Of a DNA stretch of 64,000 nt, positions 43,186 to 55,075 are shown one piece after another (position 1 is the stretch's first letter; every line of letters begins with the position of its first letter). Made by a program: the position numbers and the translations under genes. The DNA comes from Dichetophora obliterata. Lineage: Eukaryota; Arthropoda; Insecta; Diptera; Sciomyzidae. The stretch lies in NCBI GenBank assembly GCA_963920525.1, contig OY986438.1, positions 187,036,388 through 187,100,387 on the forward strand. The letters are read 5' to 3'. The notes under the pieces are model-generated. The model was not told the origin of the DNA. It was given only the letters and a program-made list of their open reading frames with translations, and did no database searches.

Positions 43186-44305
43186 TACCCACCAAAAACA
43201 ACCCTCACACACACATAAACATGTGCGCGGTCGCTGCTGTTGATGTTTGTTTCGTTCAACGCGTTGTTGTTGTTGAATGTTTTTGTTGTAATTGGTCTTG
43301 TATTCTAAAGATAAAAAAAAAACTCAGTTTCCTTGAAAAATTCAAAAAAACAACACAAAAAGAACAAATTCAGTTGGGAGAAACCGGCGCCAGCCTGGTT
43401 TCTCGCAACAACCTGATCTGATCTGATCTGACCTGCCTGCTTCCACTCTGCACTCTTCGAGCAGGTTTATATGAAATCGTATGAAGCGAGTTTTCTCGCA
43501 TTGGGACAAGTAAGCAAACCTGCCTGCCTGCCTGCTCGCATTAGCGTTTACTTTGTCCGCAGACTTGCGAGCTTGACATGCCTCTCAATGTCCTTAACGT
43601 AGCAAGGTACCTGTCAACTTCTTTCAACTCGCGATGTCAAAGAGTGTTTTGCTGAATTTTTGAACAATTTCGTGTAATTCTTCACGATTGTGCTTTATGA
43701 TGTCTTGATAGCACCTTATAATTTTACTTACCTTCGAAACAATAGTGTTGAATTTCAAAATTAGAATTCCAGTTGTATTCCGAATTCCTTGAATTTCCAA
43801 TGCGATACACTACGAAAAAGGATACCTTTTTTGTCTTCCACGGCAGAGTCATCAAATCCAAGCTTTAGTCTTCGCAAAACATCTGCCTGCGTTGGTATTT
43901 TCTAATCATTAAAGATATACGAGTTTCCTTAAATTAACACCATTTCTAAGTTAAAATAAATTTTAAACTGTTCAAAGGCCTTCATATAAAAAATAAAATA
44001 ACAAGTACATGCACTTGGAAAAAGACGTCAAATCTCGTTAGAGCATTTGTCAAATTGTTTCAAATTTTGCAATTCTGTGTGTTTATATGGAAAGAATTGA
44101 TTGATAAGCTTGATTTTATTTTTAAATCAACTATAAGGGATCTTCAGTATAAAAATTGCTTAAAAAAATGCACAAAAATGCATTTCGGGTGATGCAAAAA
44201 TTGGTTCAGACCAAAAAAAGTAAACCAATCAAAAGGATTTTTTTATACACTATTTAATTTTGGTACCGAAATTGAGCGTCAAATTTTCGATACACTCTAA
44301 TCTAA
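43186..44305. other. noncoding; contains the right CAGG arm
   Basis: 43410-43565 holds the GATCTGATCTGATCTG and CCTGCCTGCCTGCC arm described for 38253-43565. The rest shows no gene. Confidence 0.5.
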
Positions 44306-44484
44306 GTGCTAGTTTACACTAGCTTCTCTCAACCGATTCACTTTGACGTGATCATACAGAAGAGATGAGGAAGAGGTAAGGTGACTGAAGTGAGGCATGA
44401 GTATTAACAATTTTTAAATTTTTGCGACTCACTTTTATTTGACTTTCGGTGATTCGGCTGAGTATAGTTAGTGTAAACTGGCAC
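44306..44484. mobile_element. MITE, 179 bp
   Basis: GTGCTAGTTTACACTAGCT at the left is inverted at the right (GTGCCAGTTTACACTAACT on the minus strand), continuing through CTCA-CCGA-TCAC. The target duplication is not clear (TAA versus TAT), so the superfamily is open. Confidence 0.7.
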
Positions 44485-44710
44485 TATAGTAATATAAACA
44501 ATTTTTTGTTATTTTGATTGTTTTTTTTTGTTTGTTCTACCTTCATGCAAATTTATGTTCTAACGTTAATTTTGTTATTGTAATACTTTTTAGTAATTGA
44601 ATTTATCGTCAATTGAATTTATCGTAATTAAAAAAATATATGTTATTTTGACCCTTAAAAACATTCATTTTTTAGTACAACGGCTTTTGTTTACATCATT
44701 ACCTAAGGAT

Positions 44711-45399
44711 TAGGACATCCAATCCCGGGATCCAAAATTCCAAAAAATTCTACCAAAAAGTTCAAAAATACCTAAGAAAAACCTGAATGTGATTTAAAAA
44801 CTTTTTAAATAAAGACCTTTCTCAAAATATCTTTACAATATAACACAATGTAAGAAACACATGACCTTAGAAATACTGAAATGTGATTTTAATAATACAA
44901 AAATAAAAACATTTTGTAACTATCTGTACAAAATATGATGTGAAAAAATATAAAATATAAACCTTTGTTGAACTTAACTTACGAAATATTACAAAATACT
45001 AACTTTAAGAAACTTAAATGTGACCTTAAAAATTAAAAAAAAAGCTTCCTTAAACAAGCTGTACAAAATATTGCAAAATTCGTACTTAGAGTTACTAAAA
45101 TTATTATAGTATTTTATTGTTTCTTAAATAATTTTATGAGCCTTCCAAATGATGTTTTTCAGAAATTCACAATAAAACGTATTCTAACATTTAATCGGAA
45201 CTGTGTTTTTATGGTTTTTTAAAATCTTCTGCATTGTTTTGTGTTGTAAAACGATGCATAACTACCTTGGAACTTTATATTACGTCTTCCAAAAAATTCA
45301 TTTTCTTAGGTTTGTCAATTCCGGGTCTAATCCTGGGACTGTGTTTTTCCAATTCCGAAATCCCGGGATTGCCGAAACGTCCTGAAATTGAATGCCCTA
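44711..45399. mobile_element. probable non-autonomous hAT element, 689 bp
   Basis: The left end TAGGACATCCAATCCCGGGA is matched by TAGGGCATTCAAT and, a little further in, CAATCCCGGGAT read in from the right. The outside 8 bp are CTAAGGAT and ATAAGAAT (6 of 8 agree). AATCCCGGGATT-bearing ends are common among arthropod hAT elements. No coding content. Confidence 0.6.
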
Positions 45400-46489
45400 A
45401 TAAGAATTAAAAAAAAAAACGACATGAAAATCAAAGTTTTTACTTTGGATGCCAATATCTCCGCTGTTTTTAAATTTATTTCATTTAAATTTTTATTTGT
45501 TCAAAAGTTCAATAAAACACAAAACAAAAATAGTTTGAACTACACCGTTAAGTCAGTCAAAAGTATAGACATTTACTAAAAAAATTACTCAAAAGTTGTT
45601 TTTGTTGTAAAAAATAAAATCAATAGCATTAAATTGCAAAAAAATCTTCCAGTTTTGCGCAAACATTTTTTTACTGTTTTTTATCATCAAAACAACAAAT
45701 ATCATTGCTTTTACCTTTTTTTCCAAAAAAGTCTTAAAACAATTTAAGTTAATTAAATACCCTAATATCTCTTTCCAATCAAAAGTTACGGCTAAAAATC
45801 TCTTTTTTTGTAGTATTGACTACTATCTATGTACATTAATAAAACCCATTTTTGTCTTTAAATGCTCTATCATTAAGTCCCCACCCTTTGCGATTTTTTT
45901 TCAGGGCCAGATTATTTCCAATCTATTTTCTTTAACAAAGCAGTCATGAAAGTCATTACTACGACACGCCCTACAAAAGATACATTTTTTTATTCTAAAC
46001 GAAAAAGTTACCCTGAAATAAAATTTTTTAATTGCCTAATTTTAAGATATATTCAATTACAATATATCATTTGCCATCATGATATGATTTTGTTATATTA
46101 GAAAATATTTATTGATTTATTACTAAAGCTAAAATTGTGGATTGTTATGTATGTCAAAGTAATTTTTCTGTGTCGATAAGCAACAATCGCTTAAGTCGAC
46201 TTAAGACAAAACTGAGTTATTGATATAGCTATATTCCACGCACTATAAACACATTGCACTATATTGCACTATAAACACACAGAAGCTGGAACTTCCAGAA
46301 TCACCTTAGCCAAAGTTATGACACAAAAACTTAAGACCCTTTCCTATAACTAATACGGCGATTGAAAACATTGAAGCAAGTTTTATCGATACTTTGAAAT
46401 CAGACTTAAGCTGTTATTGATTGGCAGCTAAATCTGTGCCAATCAAACACCGTAAAAAGTAACTGCTTTGACTTAATATACTATACTTA
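45400..46489. other. noncoding, no gene
   Basis: AT-rich with no feature recognised apart from the TTA at 46487-46489 that flanks the next MITE. Confidence 0.5.
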
Positions 46490-46662
46490 GGCTGTGTGCG
46501 AATTGATGTATATATGACCTAAACTAAATAGTGTCGATAAGGCAGTGCTTCCTAATTTTGGAGCCATTTAGGTAGATCGATAATTTCTTAAATTATTTGG
46601 GAAGCAAAGCCTTATCGACCCAATTTAGTTTAGATCGCGTTTAGATCAAATCGCACACAGCC
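46490..46662. mobile_element. Harbinger-like MITE, 173 bp, TTA duplication
   Basis: GGCTGTGTGCGAATTGAT and GGCTGTGTGCGATTTGAT (from the right) begin arms that pair along most of the element, including CTAAACTAAAT and GTCGATAAGGC. TTA flanks both sides (46487-46489, 46663-46665), the TWA duplication of PIF/Harbinger. Confidence 0.85.
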
Positions 46663-48810
46663 TTAATATATAATATATATAAAATAAATACTACCAAGAA
46701 TTTGCCAAAAATTGTTAATAATCAATAAATATTGCAATACTGGCGTCAACTAAATACATTTACAATACTTTAAGAAAGTAAACTCTTTTCTCAGTGCATA
46801 ATGTTCTTAAGTATTAACCGTTATAAAATAGCTTTTGTAGGCGTTCCATCTAAGAATTACAGAATAAGCATGTTTGACGTTTAGTTTTTTCTTTTATCAA
46901 AAAGAAAAAATAAAAGGTTCCACATTTTATATACTCAGCTATGTAACCAAATGACAGCAGACGTCGATATTGTTGACGATGACATTCGAAACGTTTTATA
47001 AGACTCGTGGGAAAACTTACAGTTATTAGCGGATGGCCTTTATTTAAGGTTATTCTATGTGAAGCCACACGTTAGTAGCGCTTTATTGAAATATTTATAA
47101 GTTGTTACATTTTTTTATTTCTCTAAAAGCTGCTTTCGTGTTTAAACTTTTGTGCCCATTTTTTTCGCAATACGTCATAAAACGATTTTTTTAAATGACG
47201 TCACAACTCACAATACACGAAAAATTGATGCCAAAACATGACGTCAAAGTAGGTCAACAGCTTGTTCATTGTAGCTGATGTTGAAAATTTAGAGCAGTTA
47301 AGAGTAGCAGTAAAAGGATAAAAAAAAATTATGACAAAGCAGAAGGAGATTGAGAAGGAGGAGCAGAACAAAACTGATGCAAAGAGAGAGAATGAGAGCA
47401 GGGTAGTTAAAGACAAAAGTCTAAATGTGTGTGAGTTAAACAAGCCAAATATTGGGCAAGGTAACTGTGCACAATCTTATTTATAACGGTGACAATGTGA
47501 CTGAGTGCTTTAGTTGAGAGTTGGGATGAAAAGCACTAAAGGGAAAATCCATAAAACAGCTTACAAATTAATGAGAAAAAGTTTGCAGATGTTTTATGAG
47601 AGGCAATATTATTTCCAATTATTTTATCAATTTTAATTCAAAGCTGTAATTCAATAGATTTTTGGATAATTTCTTGTTTACGTTTATGGTTTATGGCATG
47701 AAGCAGAGCCTTAAAGATCTGTAAAAAAACTTTATATTTTTAGTCAATTTTACTCTTAAACATTTTTTTTTTAAAGGACGGCCATTTTCATCTGTCTGCC
47801 TGGGACCACGATTACAGCCATAATTTGAAGTTATCGTAATGATATTCGATATATATATACAAGCTTCAATTCAAAATATTTACATCAGTCTCGAAAATGA
47901 GCCATATCAGTCTAATATTACGCTTACCTCCCATACAAAATGATTTAAGAAATATGGCAAATTCTCTTAAAATTCCACAAAAATTATTATAGGGACTTGA
48001 AATTTTACATATGAGCGTTTAATAATAGCAATATAAAATTTCAGTTTCACTAAATTCAACCAAATCTTATGAAAATCACTTCTACCTCCCATACAAACTG
48101 GCTTTATGAACAAGGGAAAATTTCTAAAAATTACACAAAAATTCATTTAATGACTTCAAATTTTAAACATAAGCTTTCATTTTTAACATGCATTCTAAAT
48201 TAATTTCAAGCATAACAACAAGATAAATCCGCCAACCTCCCATAAAAAGTAATAACATCAAAATGATAATAATAACTACTTCCTTAATTCCTTAAAATTT
48301 GATACTTAAAATGTAAGTACTTAAAATGTAATGTTTGAAGTTTGGAAAATTTGGAAGAAAAAAACGCATATTCTCCATACAAAGCAACATCAATATAATA
48401 AAACCTTCAAAACATCAAAAATACTTATGCGAAAATAACACAGTCCAACAACCAAAATAATAACAGGCTTCGACCAACGGATTCTGGTTGAGAGAGGTAC
48501 AAAAGTTATGCGTGTATCCGCGTTTTAAAAATTTACGTCCGAGCAATTTTTAATTTATGTTTTAAGCTAACACTAATCTTAGTAGTTTACTAGCATAAAA
48601 AAAAGAAAACTACTAAATATTTGCCTTTGACATAGCTGTTGTGTTCACAAAGTTATAGTGAATTTTTATGATTTATAAATATTTTAAAGGATATTTTTGA
48701 AGAATATTTGAACCTTCTCGCGCCCCTTTTCAGTGATCCATTGTTGCTCTTTTAAAAAACTTTTTAAAAAAAGTAACCTTAAACGTAGGTGTACCATAGC
48801 TGTTAAATAA
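46663..48810. other. noncoding; faint ~150-bp periodicity
   Basis: No gene. 47925-48380 contains CCTCCCATAC(A) at about 47928, 48090 and 48235 with similar surroundings, a degenerate tandem repeat. Confidence 0.45.
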
Positions 48811-49146
48811 GGATTACTGAGTAATCATTAGTAATACGATTACTTTTTTTAAAGGTGACAAAATGTGTTAACTACGATTCTTTTCTGTTTGTTATCGTAA
48901 TCAAATAATGACGATTACTTCATTTTACGAAAATGATCAAAAAGAATCGAAAGTAATCAAGAAAAAATAATCCGACTACTTTTCAAAATTATTTTTGATT
49001 CTTTTTGATTATTTAAATTATTTCTAAAAGTATTCGAATTATTTTTTCTTAATTACTTTTGATTCTTTTTGACTATTTTCGTAATTACAAGTAATCGTTA
49101 TTATTTTTTGATAACTTGTAATCGTAATCAATTACTAATCATAAAT
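48811..49146. repeat. inverted repeat rich in GATTAC/GTAATC
   Basis: ATTAGTAATACGATTAC on the left pairs with GTAATCGTAATCAATTACTAAT on the right, and the interior repeats AATCAAAAAGAATC in both orientations. It resembles non-autonomous hAT elements, but I could not define ends or a duplication. Confidence 0.55.
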
Positions 49147-50251
49147 TTCTCCCTCAAGGATTATATAATAATAACAATTTTTTTATTCAGCTTATTTCAG
49201 CTTAAAATATTCTATAAATATTTACCTTGAAAAAATACATTATAAGCCTTTTTTTACAAGATATAATCAAAATTTTTACTGAAGATTATTTTTTGGCATG
49301 AATAAATTAAAAACTAACTATTTTTTAACAAAACTTGTCTAAAGGGAGTTACACAAGAGCAATTTGATAACTCAGTGACTTTTTGAATAAAAGGTATTTT
49401 TTTTGGTATTTTGTTCTCTAAATATCCTTCTTTTATATCATTACATTTGGTTCAGCGTTTTTCGAATTTTTGTATTCCTTCCTTAAAAAAGAGAGAGAAA
49501 AAAACAGATCCCGTTATAACAGTAACTTAACTAAAACGAATTTTTCACATTGTTTTTAATGTGAAAATTTTAAAAAGTGGAAAGCTATTTTGTGCTATAT
49601 TGCAACAAATTGAAATAAAAAGTTTACCTTTAAACGTTTTACTTTAAGTACAGTGCAGCATGTGAGTAATTTTTGGAGGGTTTTTTACTTTAAGAGATAG
49701 AGGAAGAAGGTAAATTATTTCTCATTATTTCGATTTCAGCTGTGTGTGCATTTGATGATAAGTTTATTGTCTTGTTAATAGAACAAAAATTTTTTTGTCC
49801 ATTTTAGTCCAAATTGGTTTTTTACGGTTGACTAACAATGTCATGAATACAGTTTTTGGAGTGCATTCTGTACATATCTTACAGATAATCAACTAAGTCA
49901 TGGCAAACTAAAAAAGGAAAGTGTTGCTCAAAAAAAGAACTTCTCTAACTTCAGGGAATTCTACCTGAAGTTAATCAGAATCAATAACGATAATTTGAGT
50001 TAAGCTTTTATAGCTTGTGAACAAAGAAATATGTTTCTATATGAATTTCATTTAATATTGTAACACTTGGGTTACATACTATATATTTATAGAAATAATT
50101 TTCTCCATCTAGATGTTAAAATATTGCACTTGCGGGCTGGCCATTTTTTCAGCCTTAGAAATAGTCGCGGGGTCCAAGTCTAGAGGGAATGGTGAATGGG
50201 TTAGCAGTTTTAGCTCACTTCATGGGTTTTTGTCATGACGACTACAGACAT
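49147..50251. other. noncoding, no gene
   Basis: AT-rich sequence with nothing recognisable. Confidence 0.5.
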
Positions 50252-50765
50252 GTGCACTAGGGTGTCCCAGAAGAAAAATTTTTTTTCGAATTTCATAGTT
50301 GCTTAATCTTTGTTTTAAAGCTTATAGAGTATTTTTAAGATTTTTTTCAGAATTTTCGAAAAAGGTTTAGAATCGGATTTTCCCTAAAAATCAGATTTTT
50401 CGGAAATTTGTCGTGTAACATGTACACTTTACGCAAATTTCACGAAAAAAATAAATATATGAGACCCAAACGACCAAAAAAATTTACAAAAATTCTGACA
50501 TATGTACATAAAAGTAAAGTTTAGACATTTGTCTTTCGAAATAATGACTCAAAGATATAGAAAATTTTTGTAATTGGCCAAAATGTGCTTGGAATTCGGA
50601 AAATCTCCGAAAAACTTGATTTTTAGGGAAAATCCTGTTTAATTAGTGCAATCTCTAAACATTTGCCATCTGAACATCTGAAAAAAAATTTCACAAATAC
50701 TTAACTCCATAAGCTTTAAAAAAAACTTGAGCAAACAAATTTTTTTTGGGCACACTATTGTGCAC
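50252..50765. mobile_element. foldback element, ~514 bp
   Basis: GTGCACTAGGGTGTCCCAGA starts the left arm; the right arm read inward is GTGCACAATAGTGTGCCCAA. Both run into T-rich tracts and share TTTAAAGCTTATRGAGT. The interior has TTCCGAAAAACTTGATTTTT and its inverse. The CACTAGGGTG start is also the core of the satellite at 59580-60860. Type unknown. Confidence 0.65.
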
Positions 50766-50812
50766 TGGTGCGTTGTCATTATTGACTTTTTTCTTCGCGA
50801 AATGATGTCGTT

Positions 50813-51000
50813 TTAAATCAATATCAAATTTTCAAAGTAATCGGTGTGAATGAATCCGAAACCTAAGTGCAAAAACTCTTTTGAATTGCAGTTGAACATC
50901 GCCAAACACTTCTTCGAAGTGGTCACAAGGCTGCGCTTATCGTCGAGTGTGAGCAATAGGGGCACCACCCATCGCGCCGATAGCTTTTTCATATCCAACT
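50813..51000 (-). pseudogene. mariner-type transposase fragment
   Basis: The minus-strand frame reads MKKLSARWVVPLLLTLDDKR and then TTSKKCLAMFNCNSKEFL. This corresponds to the segment between the helix-turn-helix region and the first catalytic Asp of mariner transposases (the KL-ARWVP-LL motif). A frameshift follows, and no triad residue is present. Its group differs from the intact element at 17875. Confidence 0.7.
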
Positions 51001-51426
51001 TACTTATTTAGTTGGAGCTGCAGTCATATGGGCATTTCCACAGAAAACTCTACCGTGACCAAAAAATGAAAACTTATTTAAAACTTATTATGCAATGATT
51101 TTATCTAAAAGAAACATTTTAATTTTATTAATTTAAGCAATTTTTACATAAATTCATTAACCCTTATGATCAAATTGTCTACACTGTTTCACAAATGTTG
51201 TTTTTTCTTGTAAATGTTTAGTAAATGTTTCGTAAGCTTTTTTGTCTTAGTAAAAATGGAAGGCATTGGCTAACGATAATGGAAAAATTATTAAGGCAAG
51301 GAAAGGATAATATATTAAATTTGTTTTTTAATTACGTAGTTACATAATTACTTTATTATAACATAACTACCTAATTAGAAAGCAGTGGAAACTTAAGTAA
51401 TGTAACGCCAGTAACGTATTTTTATT

Positions 51427-52243
51427 ATGTACAAGGTTTATTATGTACTGCGAAACCTTAGGTGGACTGCATCATTTGTGCCTGTAGAGACTAGAAAAAA
51501 ATTAGTAATTCAGCTGATTATGCCAATTATCTCCTACTCAGATATAGTGTATAGTAAAGTTGATTCCCGATCCAAGCTTAAGTTAAAACTTGTGTTAAAT
51601 AATGCTGTAAGATACATTTTTGGTCTTAGAAAGTTTGACCGCATTAGTCACTTGAGTAACAAAGTACTCTGTTGCAACATCTTCAACTATTTGGATTCTA
51701 GAAACTGTATCTTTTTACATAACCTGATCTGCACTCGCACTCCTGATTACTCATTTGAAAAGCTACAATTTTGTAGGTCAACTAGAAATCTGAATCTTTT
51801 AATCCCTACTTATAATTTTTTAAACTCTAACAGACTCTTTTACGTGAAGCCATCAGATTGTTGAATTCACTGCCTTTAAGTATAAAAGTATTGCAACTAA
51901 ACGCAACTTTAAACATGTAATTTGCCAACATTTCTCTTAAGTATCTCTCTTTCGCTAATTCTATGCAATTGTTTTTAAAAAACCTTACTTTAATTAATAT
52001 TACTTAATCCTTATTTGTTGTTATTCTTGATTTTGTCGATTTTTCGATTTTTGTTTTGAATTAATTATTATTTAGATTAGATCTTTTAGTTAAATGATAT
52101 TAATTGTATTAAGTTAAATTTTTAATTATTTTTTGTTGTTGTTTATCACTTGTTATTTTGTTATGTATCTATATTCTAACTGCATTTTAAAGACTAAGTC
52201 TTATTTGTGAACCTTTTCTTTAAATAAATAAATAAAAAAAATT
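51427..52243 (+). mobile_element. 5'-truncated LINE, RT C terminus plus 3' end
   Basis: The frame 51427-51864 gives LRNLRWTASFVPVETRKKLV, MPIISYSDIVYSKVD and LVLNNAVRYIFGLRKFDRIS, the C-terminal region of LINE RTs of the Jockey/I group. After a one-base shift near 51860 it continues LNSLPLSIKVL. A ~350-bp AT-rich 3' region ends in AAATAAATAAATAAAAAA at about 52243. Flanks contain TAACGT motifs, but no clear target duplication. Confidence 0.78.
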
Positions 52244-52503
52244 TTTAAAATAACGTAACGTCAGATCAAAAAGACTAATAAAAAAAAACAGAAGATTTTT
52301 AAATTTGATCACTTGAAAAATAAACTTGTGCTATTCCAAACCCATCTAAAAAAGTTGTGTACAAAAAATCTTGCCCAAATCAGACAGTTTTGCAAATTGT
52401 GTAATTCAAGTCAAAAACCATTTCTGGTTTTTGTAACGTTACGCCAGCACATATTTTTGTTTAAAGCTTAGTATGCTGTAGGAACAAAAAAAAATGTCCA
52501 TAA

Positions 52504-52950
52504 AGGTGAATTTACACATTTCACTCAAAACGATGATAGTGAACGTTGAACGATGACAGTGAATCAATTTTTAATTTACATTATTCAAAATGTAAATTTA
52601 AAATTTGGTGGATGATTCAGTGTTGAATGTCAAAATATATTCGTTGGTTGATTAATTTTATTGACGTTTAAAAAAATTAAATAAATAAAAGCCGTTCAGC
52701 AATTAAATAAAAAATATATAAACTCTCTGCTTAAAGTTATGTTAACACCTTTCAATTGTGTTTTGGAACGAATAACACATCAGTTCCATTTGCTTTCACT
52801 TTCATCAAAAGTAGGAAGACCTTCTACTTCTTTCACTGTTCAATGTGGATGACAATCATCTTCATTTCAAAGACGAAACTCAATTTGCATTTTCCAAATC
52901 AGATGATTCATCCAAAGTAAACAATGATAGTGAATCGTGTAAATTCGCCT
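52504..52950. mobile_element. Harbinger-like MITE, 447 bp, TAA duplication
   Basis: Arms AGGTGAATTTACACATTTCA and AGGCGAATTTACACGATTCA (from the right). TAA flanks both ends (52501-52503, 52951-52953). The interior repeats CGATGATAGTGAAC and CGATGACAGTGAATC. The frame 52845-53159 overlaps it by chance. Confidence 0.8.
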
Positions 52951-53589
52951 TAAGAAATACATTGAGATTTTTGACAACGAACAGGCAGCAAAATTTTTTT
53001 CGCCAGCTAGTACGCTGTAGAAGCGAAAATTATTGTGCCAACTATGTTGCCAAATTTCCATTCGTGAGTGGAGAGTCGAAATGTCAAAATTTCTCTGTCG
53101 ATTATACGCCCGTACATTTAATTAGCGCGGAAATTTGCCATTCAACAAAAAAAAAATAAGCGGAAAGTATGTTAAAGTGTTGAATTTGTTATTTAACAAA
53201 ATTATTGTTGCATTTATATTGTTTTTTAACGAGTAGTCTTGCTTTTTATAGGATATAAAATTGCAGCAATAAAAATATGAATCTCTCAACCAGAACAGCA
53301 AGTGCTTTTTCTCCACACAAAAATTTTGACTCTACACCAAAATTTCGCGTGTAAAAGTATATGCCCAAAAATTTTCGTTCCTACAGCATTTTAAGCTTCT
53401 ATCTCTTAGTCCTTAGGATTTATTGTCATCATTGTTTTTACTTAATATAGTGCTACTTAATTACAAAGCAAATATAAAAAGCCTTTTTACAAATAAGACA
53501 TTTTCATTCTTTCTTTTTTTTAATATTTCTTCCTACAAGTAACGCCACTTTTGAAATGCCCATATGTTGATTTTGGTCTCATTTAAGAA

Positions 53590-53760
53590 CGTGCGTCAGT
53601 CATTTCTGTCTCTCGCTTGCTGGCGCTAGTTAGAATTTCCAAGCTTCGTCAGGTTGTCTACTTGGTCTTTCCAACGAAGATGCGGTCGTCCTCTTCTCTA
53701 GATATCTTTCAATAGATTCCCGTTTACATCCTTATAGGACTCGGTTTTAAAACAATCGGC
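53590..53760 (-). pseudogene. RTE-type LINE C-terminal tail fragment
   Basis: On the minus strand: RRGRPHLRWKDQVDNLTKLG then, after a stop, RQQARDRND. The pattern (GRP-x-x-RW-x-D-V...L-x-x-LG...A-x-DR) is the tail of RTE/BovB-type LINE reverse transcriptases. Only about 50 residues remain. The endonuclease piece of probably the same element lies at 54700-55075. Confidence 0.6.
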
Positions 53761-53859
53761 AAGGCATAGAAGAGAAAACTGTTTGCTAAATTTGTATTGT
53801 GGATAAGCGAAGCTTGCGCTTGACTCTGAGCCACTTCAAAATAATGCGAAATTTCAGTA

Positions 53860-54665
53860 AAAACTAATCAAAATTTATAATAAGTAAGCAAATATTTGCT
53901 TGAATTAAGTAAAAATTTGCTATCCAATTTATAATAACTAAGCAAATATTTGCTTGAATTAAGGAAAAATTTGCTTTTGCAGCTTATAATAACTAAGCAA
54001 TTATATGCTTGAACTCAATCAAAATTTTGCTTAGTTATTATAAATTGAAAAAGCAAATTTCGATTAATTTTTGCTGAAATCTAGCATATTTTTGAAGTGA
54101 AATAATTAATAACATTTAATTAAATTGAAGAACTACCACCATCTGGAGATTTGAACTTCGGCCGCGTGAGTGTAATCTATTCGACCATCGCAGTTGTTAA
54201 CCATACGTCGCCTAATTTTCTTCATTAAGAATAAACGTGTGCTCGTGTATTTAGAAGAAATTTGCTTGAATTGAGTAAAAATATGCTATTTGAGTTTATA
54301 ATAAGTTAGCAAATATTTGCTTGAATTAAGTAGAAATTTGCTATTCAAATTTATAATAACTAAGCACATGCTTGCAGGAATTAATTAAAAATGTTATATT
54401 CCAATTTATAATAACTAAGCAAATATTTGTATTCCAATATAAATATATTCCAATTTATAATAACTAAGCAAATATTTGCTTGAGTTAAAAAAAAATTGTT
54501 TTTCAGTTTATAATAACTTAGCACAATTTTGTTTGAATTTAATCAAAATTTTGCTTTTTCCTAAATATACAAGGAGTGATTGCAATTAAGCAATCTTTTT
54601 TTAAAATCATATTGTGATTGAGCAAAGTTTTGCTGATTTGCTTTTAAGCAAAACATTTGCTTGAT
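53860..54665. repeat. 54-bp repeat array with AAGCAAATATTTGCTT palindrome
   Basis: Units such as AAGCAAATATTTGCTTGAAT followed by AAGTAAAAATTTGCTAT and AATTTATAATAACT start at about 53886, 53940 and 53995, and again from 54300 to 54540. Spacing is 54-55 bp. At 54015-54090 the unit appears inverted. A tRNA-like block (54110-54205) interrupts the array. Confidence 0.8.
54110..54205 (-). mobile_element. tRNA-like SINE head inside the repeat array
   Basis: On the minus strand an A-box-like TGGTCGAATAG is followed ~20 bp later by a B box GTTCAAATC. The rest does not fold as a convincing tRNA. It is probably a short SINE or tRNA pseudogene. Confidence 0.45.
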
Positions 54666-54699
54666 TCAAGCAAATTAATTTTCTACGTGTACCACTGGT

Positions 54700-55075
54700 T
54701 TCAACTAGGGCGGTGGTAGCCAATCACCTCTTCAGCAGTGTGCCTGGAGTAGTAAATGTATGTCCTCACATAAATCATCGATTAGAAGAGTGCTTTGAAA
54801 CAGGAGTGAGAGTCGAGTGGCGAAAGCTTCGGCTGTCGGTTTTTATTGCAGCTTGTCGACGTCTAGCTTTCTCTGTGTAGGGTTGCGTACATTCTTAGCT
54901 GCGCACAGATGTGTACGAATGTTGCCTGCGACAAGATAGTGATCCGAGTCAATGTTTGCACCACGGATCATGCGTACATCGAATACACTGGAAGAGTGCC
55001 TTTCTTCGATCAAAACGTGATCAATTTGGTTTCTAATTTTTTGATCAGGAGACAACTAGGTGGCCTTATGAATAT
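54700..55075 (-). pseudogene. RTE-type LINE endonuclease C-terminal fragment
   Basis: The minus strand reads SPDQKIRNQIDHVLIEERH, SSSVFDVRMIRGANIDSDH and YLVAGNIRTHLCAAKN, ending at a stop near 54843; beyond it EAFATRLSLLFQ and DDLCEDIH continue the family pattern. These are the last endonuclease motifs (NQIDHVLI and the catalytic SDHY) of RTE-group LINEs, often misannotated as craniofacial development protein 2. The RT domain that should follow is replaced by the repeat array. Confidence 0.82.

Larger units (their letters stand above)
38253..43565. other. 5.3-kb region bounded by inverted CAGG-rich arms
   Basis: AGTCTGCGGACAGAGTAAAC starts at 38253 and its near-exact inverse (AGTCTGCGGACAAAGTAAAC on the minus strand) ends at 43565. 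Both continue into GCGAGCAGGCAGGCAGGCAGG, and further in both have GATCAGATCAG and GCGAGAAA. The pair looks like the ends of a large transposon or two inverted copies of a small one. No target duplication is seen (CCTTCGTT versus TGCGAGCT). Confidence 0.6.

Noticed and set aside
52845..53159. 104-codon plus-strand frame
   Set aside because: Starts inside a MITE, has no domain and ends in an A-run.
53860..54665. CRISPR-like array
   Set aside because: Spacing is regular but the spacers are also repeated, the genome is eukaryotic and no cas genes are present.
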